NCBI GenBank assembly: GCA_014239505.1
Contig: JAAZYT010000100.1
Span: 1-42,432 of the forward strand
Reading direction: 5' to 3'
DNA from: Fidelibacterota bacterium
GTDB lineage: Bacteria > Fidelibacterota > Marinisomatia > Marinisomatales > TCS55
DNA: 42,432 nucleotides
The notes under the pieces were generated by a model. The model saw only the letters and a program-made list of their open reading frames with translations. It did no database searches and was not told the origin of the DNA. The translations under genes were made by a program, and so were the position numbers. Each line of letters begins with the position of its first letter. Position 1 is the stretch's first letter. Positions 34,178 through 41,928 of the stretch are shown in pieces.

Positions 34178-34732
34178 TTATTTCTGATCTTTTACGAACT
34201 GAATTTTATTATTTAAGCTAGGGGTTTTCTTATTGATAATTGTAGTATCTGAAGTGTCACTTTTTGCTTCTTTCGAAACAAATACTTTTGATTGTGAATT
34301 TTGGTTTAAGTCATCAAGGTCTAAAGTTGGCGCATTAATATCTCCAGTTAATACTGGTGTACTACGATTAAGTAATACTGAATTGGGCCACAAGTTGATA
34401 CCGATAGAAATAAATGAAACTACTAAAATTGACAATAAAGTAGCATATAGAGGTGTAAAACCAAAAAGAGTTCTAGAAGGTTTTTCAATAATCTTTTTGG
34501 ATGGTCTATTTTTTTCAAATTCAATTCTTCTAAACAAATTAGGCATAAATTCTTTTGAAGCTTTAACATTGCTAAAGTTTTTAGTTGATTCCATTGTTAT
34601 ACGCATTTCATCAACCAAAGTTTTAGCTTCAGTATTTAATTCTATATATTCTTCAAAAACTTTTCTATCAGCTAAACTCAATTCATTATCTAAGTATGCT
34701 GAAATAGAATCTTCAAATTGATAACGATTCAT
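34178..34732 (-). CDS. Membrane anti-sigma factor without zinc motif
   Basis: This 184-residue protein has an N-terminal cytoplasmic helical domain (EDSISAYLDNELSLADRKVFEEYIE) like the anti-sigma domain of RseA/zinc-finger anti-sigma factors. A single membrane helix (about 92-113) and a periplasmic tail follow. The cysteines and histidine of the HxxxCxxC zinc motif are absent, so it belongs to the non-zinc class. Its start directly abuts the sigma factor stop (TAGATG), and paired expression is the usual arrangement. The periplasmic tail is short and serine/threonine-rich. Release by regulated proteolysis is possible but not shown. Confidence 0.85.
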   Translation of the reverse strand: MNRYQFEDSISAYLDNELSLADRKVFEEYIELNTEAKTLVDEMRITMESTKNFSNVKASKEFMPNLFRRIEFEKNRPSKKIIEKPSRTLFGFTPLYATLLSILVVSFISIGINLWPNSVLLNRSTPVLTGDINAPTLDLDDLNQNSQSKVFVSKEAKSDTSDTTIINKKTPSLNNKIQFVKDQK

Positions 34733-35320
34733 CTATATGCTATCTCCTATTTTTAAATCTTTTAGTTCTTTTTGTAATTGTAATCTAGCACGATTTATTC
34801 TTGATTTAACCGTTCCTAATGGAACGTCTACTATCTTACTTATTTCTTCATAAGAAAGTTCCTGAATATCTCTAAGAATAGTTACCGTCTTAAAATGTAA
34901 TGGTAGTTTGTTTATAGCTTTCTGAATCCTTTTTTCAACGTATTCACTTTGAGCTATTTTGTCAGTATCAGGCTCAACTGAAGGTAATTCATAATCTTTA
35001 TCTTCAGGGCCTATTTGGCTAAGGTTTGTTACTTTGCGAGTTTTTTTCTTTCTAAGTTCAGTTTTAGCAAGATTTCCTGCAATAGTATACATCCAAGTTG
35101 AAAACTTAGCAATATTCTTATAATAATGTTTATGTGTATACAGTTTAACTAAAGCATCTTGAACAATATCCTCAGCAGATTCAATATCATTTACAAATCT
35201 ATAAATATAATTTATTAATCGATCACGGTATCGATTGACAAGTTCTACATATGATTGTTCATCACCTTTTTGAAAACGAAGAATCAGTTCTTCATCTGAA
35301 AATCTAAATTCATTATCCAT
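34733..35320 (-). CDS. ECF (RpoE-like) RNA polymerase sigma factor
   Basis: This is a group 4 sigma factor. Region 2 (YVELVNRYRDRLINYIYRF, then ESAEDIVQDALVKLY) binds core polymerase and the -10 element. Region 4 (LPLHFKTVTILRDIQELSY, EEISKIVDVPLGTVKSRINR) is the helix-turn-helix for the -35 element. I start it at the ATG at 35320, giving 195 residues beginning MDNEFRFSDEE. The frame opens further upstream at 35362, but that would place 50 bases inside holA and add non-conserved residues. The chosen start gives the ATGGATAA 8-base overlap with the holA stop. The anti-sigma gene follows at once. Confidence 0.92.
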   Translation of the reverse strand: MDNEFRFSDEELILRFQKGDEQSYVELVNRYRDRLINYIYRFVNDIESAEDIVQDALVKLYTHKHYYKNIAKFSTWMYTIAGNLAKTELRKKKTRKVTNLSQIGPEDKDYELPSVEPDTDKIAQSEYVEKRIQKAINKLPLHFKTVTILRDIQELSYEEISKIVDVPLGTVKSRINRARLQLQKELKDLKIGDSI

Positions 35321-36320
35321 TGCTGAGTGTCGCATAGATAAATTCTGTAATTGCTGGTTCATCTTTAATTCTAGAAGTTTTTAATTTTTCGTCAATTTGC
35401 CCTAAACGCTTAAGAGCAAAAACAATTTCTTTGTTTTTAAAATTTTTAGCATAATTTGGTAATTTCTTATTAACACTTGGTGATAATCTACTATAACCTT
35501 TTTTAAAGCTATTTGTTCCATTAAATATTTTAATAAATAAAAGTTCTTGAAAAAATTCAGTTAGAGGGTATAATAAATTTATCATTGTAGTGTCTTGCAA
35601 AACTAATGCTCTACCAAGTTCTAATGATTTATTTAATTCTTTTTTTCCAAGAAAATCAAAAAATTCGTATTGTCTAAAATTCCTTTTCCAACCTGAAAAT
35701 TGTGTAATATCAATTTGATTAATTTCATTGGGATTATCTAAAGAAATTGAAATTTTATCAATTTCATTTTTTAAATGCCCCAATGAATCTCCAGCCATTC
35801 TGACAATGGCAGATATATTGTTGTTAGAGACATCTGAAATTCCATTTTTACTAAAAAATAGCTTCCCCCATTTTATCATTTCATTCTCAAAAGGCGTAGA
35901 ACAAATAATAGGTTTTGATAAAATTGCTAATGACTCCATAAACTTATTTTTTACACCATATTCATTGTGGGATAAAACTAAAATATTATTTGGTGGAGGA
36001 TTTTTATATAATTTTATTATTTCATCTCTAGTTTTACCTCTAAGTCCATTTGGATTCATTAAAATAAATAATTTTTTAGAATTAAATAAATCCTGTGATA
36101 CTAATTGATCTATTATTTCCTTAGAACTCATATCATCAGGAATTAAAAATGTTTTATTTATAGAATCATTATTAAATAATAATTTTGTTAGTTTATCAAT
36201 AAAATAGCTATGTAAGAATTGATCTTCTCCCATTAAAAAATAAATTGGGTGAAGATTACCAGAATCAAGAGCCTTGTAAGCTAATTCAAATGACTTGGTT
36301 TGTAATTGAAACCTGGGCAT
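35313..36320 (-). CDS. holA: DNA polymerase III delta subunit
   Basis: This clamp-loader subunit opens the sliding clamp. The N-terminal AAA-like domain contains IYFLMGEDQFLHSYFIDKL (about residues 25-43), and DLFNSKKLFILMNPNG and NILVLSHNE strands follow. The middle helical lid and C-terminal collar domain (RQYEFFDFLGKKELNKSLELG, NLLYPLTEFFQELLFIK) match HolA of FCB bacteria. Its 335 residues are the expected length. The protein is poorly conserved in general, but the pattern is clear. The ATG abuts the uppP stop directly (TAAATG), and the 3' end overlaps the sigma gene. Confidence 0.88.
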   Translation of the reverse strand: MPRFQLQTKSFELAYKALDSGNLHPIYFLMGEDQFLHSYFIDKLTKLLFNNDSINKTFLIPDDMSSKEIIDQLVSQDLFNSKKLFILMNPNGLRGKTRDEIIKLYKNPPPNNILVLSHNEYGVKNKFMESLAILSKPIICSTPFENEMIKWGKLFFSKNGISDVSNNNISAIVRMAGDSLGHLKNEIDKISISLDNPNEINQIDITQFSGWKRNFRQYEFFDFLGKKELNKSLELGRALVLQDTTMINLLYPLTEFFQELLFIKIFNGTNSFKKGYSRLSPSVNKKLPNYAKNFKNKEIVFALKRLGQIDEKLKTSRIKDEPAITEFIYATLSNG

Positions 36321-37085
36321 TTAAAAGAAAACCAATACAATTAGACCAACTACAAAACAATAATAACCAAAAAAGTATAATTTTCCACTTTCTAGTAAAC
36401 TCAACAACCATTTAAGACAAACATATCCAACAAAAAAGGAACATAGAAATGCTCCAATAAGGCTAGTAAACGGAATTATGGTAAGATCAGATTGTGAATC
36501 TAGAGCCATTAATATTCCAGCCCCTGATATTGCTGGAATTGCTAATAAAAATGAAAATTTAGCAGAATTTTTACCTGATATACCTAGAGCTAATCCAGTA
36601 CAAATTGTTATACCTGATCGAGAAATCCCTGGAATAATTGCAATTGCTTGGGTAATCCCTATCAATAATGCTTTTTTGCGATCAATTGGCAAAGAATTAC
36701 TCTTCACTTTTTGAGATAATAATAATATTAAACCTGTAAACATAAGCGCAATTGAAACTGCTTGAACTGAATCAAATAATGTCGAGATATAAGATTTTGC
36801 ACCAAAACCAATTATAATAGCAGGAATAGTTCCTAAAATAAGATAAAAGATATATTTACGAGTTTCCTTATCAGTTATATTTAAAATCAATGATAGAATC
36901 TCTTTCCTGAAAACACATAAAACACTTAAAAGAGTACCTAAGTGAGTTATTATTTCAAAACCATTTCCTGGTATTTTCACATCTAATATTCTTTGGCCTA
37001 GTACAAGGTGACCTGAACTACTTATCGGTAAAAATTCAGTCAATCCCTGAATTATACCTAGTAATATTGCATCTAATAGCGTCAT
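36321..37085 (-). CDS. uppP: Undecaprenyl-diphosphatase (BacA family)
   Basis: This integral membrane enzyme of 254 residues dephosphorylates undecaprenyl diphosphate to recycle the lipid carrier for peptidoglycan and glycan synthesis. The catalytic motifs are GLTEFLPISSSGHLVLG (residues 14-30, with Glu17 and His26) and PGISRSG (152-158, Arg156). About eight helices are present. Overproduction of this family gives bacitracin resistance. It precedes holA directly. A carrier-recycling step fits the glycosyltransferase and flippase cluster at 20820-30147. The 58-base gap upstream may contain a promoter, but I see no convincing elements. Confidence 0.95.
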   Translation of the reverse strand: MTLLDAILLGIIQGLTEFLPISSSGHLVLGQRILDVKIPGNGFEIITHLGTLLSVLCVFRKEILSLILNITDKETRKYIFYLILGTIPAIIIGFGAKSYISTLFDSVQAVSIALMFTGLILLLSQKVKSNSLPIDRKKALLIGITQAIAIIPGISRSGITICTGLALGISGKNSAKFSFLLAIPAISGAGILMALDSQSDLTIIPFTSLIGAFLCSFFVGYVCLKWLLSLLESGKLYFFGYYCFVVGLIVLVFF

Positions 37086-37143
37086 TTTTCTTAAAAAATC
37101 TAAAAAGAATATATTAGCAAGTTTATTGAATCAAAAAGAAAGA

Positions 37144-37827
37144 CTAATGCCATCCACATATAGCAACCATCCTCCCTGCTAAATTACCTTGTCTTCGATA
37201 TGAATAAAAAGTTTCTGTCTCACAATAAGTACATTCAGAGCTTAATAAGATATTACTCTTTTGTAGACCTGAATGTATTAGCTGATCTTTTACAATCCCT
37301 TTAAGATTTAACAGCATTCTATCTTTATTACCTTTAATTGAATAAGACGAATCAAATTTAGATGCAACTTCTGGCCCAACTTCAAAACAACACTGACCAA
37401 TAGAAGGTCCAATGACTGCTATTGTAGAATTAGAACTATTACCTTCTTCTTTCAATTTATTAATTGCATTTTGAGATATATTACTGTGAGTTCCTCGCCA
37501 ACCTGAGTGAATTAAACCAAAGTATTGAGTAGAAGGGTTAAATAAAAATAAAGGAATGCAATCAGCTACTAAAATACTTAGAACTGTACTTCTAGTCTTT
37601 GAAAGGATTCCATCAACATTATCTATTCTACATGGATTATCCACTAATTTAATTTTATTTGAATGTATTTGTTTAGGAACTACTAGATTCCTTGAATTAA
37701 AACCAAGGTTATCCACAAACTTATTTCTATTATTAAGAGAAGAATAATCTTCGTCACAATAAGATAAATATGCACTAAATCCATTAGAACCAAAATAGTC
37801 CGAAAAGTCGATATAATTATTTTTCAA
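37144..37827 (-). CDS. pgeF: Peptidoglycan editing factor PgeF (YfiH, DUF152), TTG start
   Basis: This is a copper/zinc-binding laccase-like domain protein. E. coli PgeF is reported to remove mis-incorporated L-Ser from muropeptide precursors, and relatives were first called polyphenol oxidases. The metal ligands are visible as His55 (KQIHSNK), Cys90 (VADCIPLFLF) and His107 (GLIHSGWRG). Further family motifs are GPSIGQCCFEVG and ECTYCE, then FYSYRRQGNLAGRM. Its 227 residues are typical. The TTG at 37827 is the only plausible start: an in-frame stop lies three codons upstream, and the next ATG is far inside the fold. The gene follows the LpoA-like gene by six bases. Confidence 0.9.
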   Translation of the reverse strand: MKNNYIDFSDYFGSNGFSAYLSYCDEDYSSLNNRNKFVDNLGFNSRNLVVPKQIHSNKIKLVDNPCRIDNVDGILSKTRSTVLSILVADCIPLFLFNPSTQYFGLIHSGWRGTHSNISQNAINKLKEEGNSSNSTIAVIGPSIGQCCFEVGPEVASKFDSSYSIKGNKDRMLLNLKGIVKDQLIHSGLQKSNILLSSECTYCETETFYSYRRQGNLAGRMVAICGWH

Positions 37828-37833
37828 AATTAA

Positions 37834-39705
37834 CTAAGGATTTTGAGTTAGAATGAGTTCAAGAGAATCACCTCTAAATACACCTTGATGTTTAAATCCT
37901 TTTCCATCAAACTCAATTATTTGAAATGCAGAATTAATCTGTTTATTACTTTGAGAAGGTGAATAGAAAAATCCAACTCCCTTGTGAAAGTCTAAATTCC
38001 TCAGTGCATTATTAAGTAATTCTCTTGATTGGTCTTCAATATCAACTTGTGTTAATAATTTTGCTACGTTATAACCATTATAGAATGAATATTGTTGATT
38101 CCCATTGTAAAGTTCAGGATCTGTATTTTGTTGAGTAAAATTAGTTATAATTGATAGTCCTTTTATATGAGGTCCAATATTTTCTTTTTGTAAAATATTT
38201 AGATTTTGCCAGTTATTATTTCCAATAATTTTTGTTTCCAAATTATACATAGGTATCTGTGGTCCAATGAATTCTAAATCATCAAGATTAATCGGTAGAT
38301 AAATACCATCTATAGTACTAAGAATAACTTTAGAAGAGTCTGAACTACTCATTTTATTTTTTTTCTTCTTAGGTAGATCAAAATAATCCTCTGTTGATAT
38401 ATCAAACAAGGCATCTAAACTATCTATAGACATTCCCAAAGCTTCATCATAATTTTCTTCTTTAGGTAAAAGATCAAAGGCAATTCTTCTAATATTTTTA
38501 AATTGCCTCTTAAGATTTTTTGGTTGACCTGAATACCATTCAGAAACAACTACATTTGCACCTAATAGGTCAACTTCTTTAATAAATGCATCAGTCTGAA
38601 TTTCACCATTTTGATCAGCTGGGGAAACTACTGCTAGAAATTTTAATCCTAATTGATTCACTGCATATCTAGCCGCCATTTTCCCTTGAGTTGCGAGTGT
38701 TGAATTAAAATGGAAAGTTTTACTATTTATATTACTTAAATCATTTTGTTGTGTATTAGTTAATATAATCGGTAAGTCAGTATTACTTAATGCACTAGTA
38801 ATTGCTAAAGATGACTGTTCATTTAAAGGGGAAATTATTGTTTTTATCTGATTCATCTTTTCAAGGTTTCGTGCATCTATTATAGCTTGCAAATCATTAC
38901 TACGAGTATCTTTAACTAAAATAGATAATCTTTGATTGTCTTTATTAAACGATTTCTCCCCAGCATAAAATCCCGAAAGAAAGGCTTCTCCTTCTTTCGC
39001 GTTTTTCCCAGATATTGGTAAAACAATACCAACCATTAAGACAGCTGAAGGTGGCTCATAAGACCTTCTAAGTAAATTTTCATAGAAAAGGGCATAGATA
39101 TCAGGTAAAAATAATGGATCAATTTTATTCAATATTATTGCTGATTCATCTGGTAATCCGTTTAGCATGTCAGAATTAGCTTTGGCAAGTAAATGTATAT
39201 TGATCGATTCTTTTTTTGATTCAAGAATGAGCATTTCATTTAATATCGAACTTGGTAAGCGAACTTTAATTAATTTTAGTAACTTAGAATCAATTTTGTT
39301 GGTTGTTTTAAAATTAGAAGATAAAGACCTTGATCTATGATACATACGATACGCTGATTCAAAGGCTGATTCATTAACATATAAATCACCTAAAGTTTCC
39401 ATAATATTAACTAAATATATAGTTTTTGGAAACTTAGCAAAAAAAACTCGAGCAGTTTCTTTTGCTTGTTCAGTTTGATTTAGTGCAACCTGTGATTTAA
39501 GTAGTAATAGTAAAGAAGGTTCTTCAAATGATAGGGGATTATCAGCTAATAATCTTTTTAAGATAGTTGAAGTAGTTGCATACTTGCCTTCATTATAATT
39601 TTCAACAGCTTGATTAAATTTTCTTTCAATAACCTGTGATTGTATCCAACCTTGAGAAAAAATCAAGCTAAACATAAAAATTAATGATAAAATATATTTT
39701 TTCAT
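37834..39705 (-). CDS. LpoA-like protein: TPR plus type-1 periplasmic-binding domain
   Basis: This exported 623-residue protein has a signal peptide (KKYILSLIFMFSLIFSQ) and an N-terminal helical TPR region (about residues 25-200). A type-1 periplasmic-binding-protein fold starts near 215 with VLMVGIVLPISGKNAKEG. Sub-motifs of that fold include AGEKSFNKDNQRLSILVKD and TIISPLNEQSSLAITSAL. The domain order matches E. coli LpoA, the outer-membrane activator of PBP1A, and LppC-type proteins. Unlike LpoA it has no lipobox cysteine, so it is probably soluble in the periplasm. Adjacent pgeF and uppP support a peptidoglycan role. A solute-binding ABC component is the alternative, but no permease genes are present. 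Confidence 0.82.
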   Translation of the reverse strand: MKKYILSLIFMFSLIFSQGWIQSQVIERKFNQAVENYNEGKYATTSTILKRLLADNPLSFEEPSLLLLLKSQVALNQTEQAKETARVFFAKFPKTIYLVNIMETLGDLYVNESAFESAYRMYHRSRSLSSNFKTTNKIDSKLLKLIKVRLPSSILNEMLILESKKESINIHLLAKANSDMLNGLPDESAIILNKIDPLFLPDIYALFYENLLRRSYEPPSAVLMVGIVLPISGKNAKEGEAFLSGFYAGEKSFNKDNQRLSILVKDTRSNDLQAIIDARNLEKMNQIKTIISPLNEQSSLAITSALSNTDLPIILTNTQQNDLSNINSKTFHFNSTLATQGKMAARYAVNQLGLKFLAVVSPADQNGEIQTDAFIKEVDLLGANVVVSEWYSGQPKNLKRQFKNIRRIAFDLLPKEENYDEALGMSIDSLDALFDISTEDYFDLPKKKKNKMSSSDSSKVILSTIDGIYLPINLDDLEFIGPQIPMYNLETKIIGNNNWQNLNILQKENIGPHIKGLSIITNFTQQNTDPELYNGNQQYSFYNGYNVAKLLTQVDIEDQSRELLNNALRNLDFHKGVGFFYSPSQSNKQINSAFQIIEFDGKGFKHQGVFRGDSLELILTQNP

Positions 39706-41391
39706 TTAATTAACAATTTCTTTTAATACCCATCCTTTTGGATCAATAGTACCTTTTACTAATGGTTTTTTATCAAAATCAAATTTGAAAGTATTTACAT
39801 TTTTTCCTAGATTTATTTCTCTACAATCATTATACCAGCAAATTTCAGTTGGAATTTCAAATATTGGCCATTCTTTTTTTTGTACTTGAGTAATTTTAAT
39901 ATTTAGAGTTTCCTTGCTTCCAGATTTTATTTCCCAATCTTCTTCATATAAAAAGCGTGGGTACCCAGGTTTGAAAATCCATTGTTCAAAAAACCAATCT
40001 AATGATTCACCAGAGACATCTTCCATTATTCTCTGAAATTGTTCAGTTAGAACTGATTTGTGAATATAGGTTTTATAATATTCTCGAATTCCTTCAAAAA
40101 ATATTTTATCTCCTAAATATCCACGTAGCATATGTAATACCCATCCACCTTTTGGATAATTATTTGAATTTAATAACTTAAATAGATCTTTTTGCTCATA
40201 GTCAATAATTGGTCTATTTGAGACTTTAGAGTTAATAACTCGATTCAAACTACTTTTCATTTTTTTATCGAAAGATTCTTTTCCATCTGCATTCTCAAAA
40301 AATAACGCTCCAAAATATGTAGCGAAACCTTCTGATAACCATAGGTGATGCCAATTTTCTTCAGTTACAGCATCACCAAACCATTGATGAGCTATTTCAT
40401 GAGAAACGGTACCTTCAATATTTCTTCCATCAGCAATTCCTTTTTCAGAGTAAAAAATAGCAGAAGCATTTTCCATTCCACCAAAACGAGTTGAAGTTTG
40501 AACGTTGGCCAATTTTTCATATGGAAAAGGACCAATTAAATTTGTGAAGTAATCAACCATTTTATCTGCACGTTTAAATGATTTTTTTGCATTTTCAATA
40601 TCTTCTGGATAAACCCAATAAGTTACTTCAATACAACCATCCTCTCTCATTGAAGCAGGAGCGTTGCCACAAGCAGCAAGGCCGACAGTTCTTATTTCTA
40701 GATCTGCAGCACCAACAACCATGTTATAAGTTGGAATAGGAACATTCACTTTCCAAGACCAAGTTAAACGATCTTCTTTTGGTCCAATTGCATTATTGAT
40801 AGTTTTTGTTGGTTTACCCCACGAATAACCATTTGCAATTACTTTCCATTTCTTAGGAGCATGGATTTTATATGTAACTGTAGCTTTATCACTTGGATGA
40901 TCAATTGAAGGTAGCCAAAACCTAGTGCGATTAGGCCAATTATCTACAAAAATAGTTCGATTCCCATGTACATTGTTTCCAATTATTAATCCATCATCAG
41001 CTTTTCCGGAATAATGAACTTTGATGATAAGTGAATCACCATAATTATAACCATTTAGGTTTTTATCAATTATTCCTTTATCATATGAATAAGAAGAAAC
41101 AATATCATTAACATAAAAAGATTCAATCTTTAATCCAGTAAAGTCTAAGCGTAAATTAGGATTGTCTTTTTTTGAAACTAATTTAATAGCCACTTTAGCT
41201 TCAATAAAATTTGTCTTCTCGCCTAACCCAATCTCTATGCTGTAATGAAGAGCATCTAAATCTCCTTGATAATCATAGTTAGATGGAGCAATCCCAGCTT
41301 TAATAGGTTTTGGTTCTTGCCCAATTAATAAAGAAATACTAAAAAGAATAAATAATATTTTATAATTAAATATTTTTGAAATTTTACTCAC
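39706..41391 (-). CDS. M1-family aminopeptidase, secreted
   Basis: This zinc metallopeptidase of about 561 residues carries an export signal (FNYKILFILFSISLLIGQ). The beta-saddle N-terminal domain is followed by GGMENASAIFY (about 305-315) and HEIAHQWFGDAVTEENW with HEIAH at 332-336. The third ligand Glu355 lies in WLSEGFA, so the HExxH-x18-E set is complete. It ends after the short catalytic module and lacks the long HEAT domain of PepN. The start is GTG at 41391, overlapping the upstream small gene as GTGAGTAA; a TTG at 41394 is the alternative. The stop abuts the LpoA-like ATG (TAAATG). Confidence 0.93.
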   Translation of the reverse strand: MSKISKIFNYKILFILFSISLLIGQEPKPIKAGIAPSNYDYQGDLDALHYSIEIGLGEKTNFIEAKVAIKLVSKKDNPNLRLDFTGLKIESFYVNDIVSSYSYDKGIIDKNLNGYNYGDSLIIKVHYSGKADDGLIIGNNVHGNRTIFVDNWPNRTRFWLPSIDHPSDKATVTYKIHAPKKWKVIANGYSWGKPTKTINNAIGPKEDRLTWSWKVNVPIPTYNMVVGAADLEIRTVGLAACGNAPASMREDGCIEVTYWVYPEDIENAKKSFKRADKMVDYFTNLIGPFPYEKLANVQTSTRFGGMENASAIFYSEKGIADGRNIEGTVSHEIAHQWFGDAVTEENWHHLWLSEGFATYFGALFFENADGKESFDKKMKSSLNRVINSKVSNRPIIDYEQKDLFKLLNSNNYPKGGWVLHMLRGYLGDKIFFEGIREYYKTYIHKSVLTEQFQRIMEDVSGESLDWFFEQWIFKPGYPRFLYEEDWEIKSGSKETLNIKITQVQKKEWPIFEIPTEICWYNDCREINLGKNVNTFKFDFDKKPLVKGTIDPKGWVLKEIVN

Positions 41392-41590
41392 CAACTTTTT
41401 TTGTTTGTAGTATTAATTGTCTATTAGCAAAACCTTTAATCTCCCAACCTTGTCCACATTTCATATCTATAAAATCTAATATTTTAATCTCTTCCACTCT
41501 ATCATCACTTAATTTTATAAACATAATATTATTACCAACTAATATTGTATTCCCTGGTCCCCAACTACCTTGTTTACTTACTTCTCTCAT
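41384..41590 (-). CDS. Small hypothetical protein (68 aa)
   Basis: This short soluble protein is not recognised. It begins MREVSKQGSWGPGNTILVGN and continues with alternating beta-prone stretches (IMFIKLSDDRVEEIKILDF, GWEIKGFANRQLILQTKK), which could form a small beta barrel or a dimeric sheet. There is no signal peptide. It has a proper ATG and an 8-base overlap with the M1 peptidase gene, and it is separated by 29 bases from a small membrane protein gene. That makes a real gene likely. Function is unknown. Confidence 0.6.
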   Translation of the reverse strand: MREVSKQGSWGPGNTILVGNNIMFIKLSDDRVEEIKILDFIDMKCGQGWEIKGFANRQLILQTKKVGE

Positions 41591-41619
41591 TTAATTTATC
41601 CTTTTTTTAAAAAAATTTA

Positions 41620-41820
41620 TTATTTTTCTATTTTCATTAAAATCAAACCACTTATTAGTCCAAATATTCCACTGAAAGTGAAGAAAAGAATTAAAATAAA
41701 ATTTTCTAAATATTCACTTCCAAACAAAGGTTTTTGTGAAAAAATTGTAACTACCCATACTAAATGTCCAATTAAGTATGAAGTAAATGACAATGTTATA
41801 TAAAACCCTACTTTTTTCAT
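41620..41820 (-). CDS. Small two-helix membrane protein (66 aa)
   Basis: This is a short hydrophobic protein with two predicted membrane helices, about residues 6-27 (FYITLSFTSYLIGHLVWVVTI) and 41-61 (FILILFFTFSGIFGLISGLI). They are joined by a polar loop and end in MKIEK. The ATG at 41820 directly follows a gap of 108 bases. No family is recognised. The length and helix pattern resemble many uncharacterised small inner-membrane proteins. An overlapping plus-strand frame is less protein-like. Confidence 0.55.
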   Translation of the reverse strand: MKKVGFYITLSFTSYLIGHLVWVVTIFSQKPLFGSEYLENFILILFFTFSGIFGLISGLILMKIEK

Positions 41821-41928
41821 AAAAGATTTTAGGAAAAATGTAGTTCAATTAATAGAGGTTAGATTTAAAAAAAATGAAAAAGAGAGATAAGTTTTATCAC
41901 CAATCAATTATAGATGGGTATGGTAATT

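Noticed and set aside
34233..34721. Plus-strand open frame of 162 codons
   Set aside because: It lies wholly antisense to the anti-sigma gene, which has clear family features and abuts the sigma gene; the plus-strand translation shows no recognisable domain.
35321..35362. Longer N-terminus for the ECF sigma factor
   Set aside because: It would overlap holA by 50 bases and adds residues not typical of the family; ATG 35320 gives the overlap pattern used elsewhere in the window.
35728..36108. Plus-strand open frame of 126 codons
   Set aside because: It is antisense inside holA and has no domain or start signal; long antisense frames are common opposite AT-rich lysine/asparagine-rich genes.
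37086..37143. Promoter upstream of uppP
   Set aside because: TTGATT and TATATT-like hexamers occur, but the spacing (15 bases) and overall AT content make the match unconvincing.
41570..41803. Plus-strand open frame of 77 codons
   Set aside because: It overlaps the minus-strand small membrane protein, starts inside another gene, and translates to lysine/isoleucine-rich sequence without structure.
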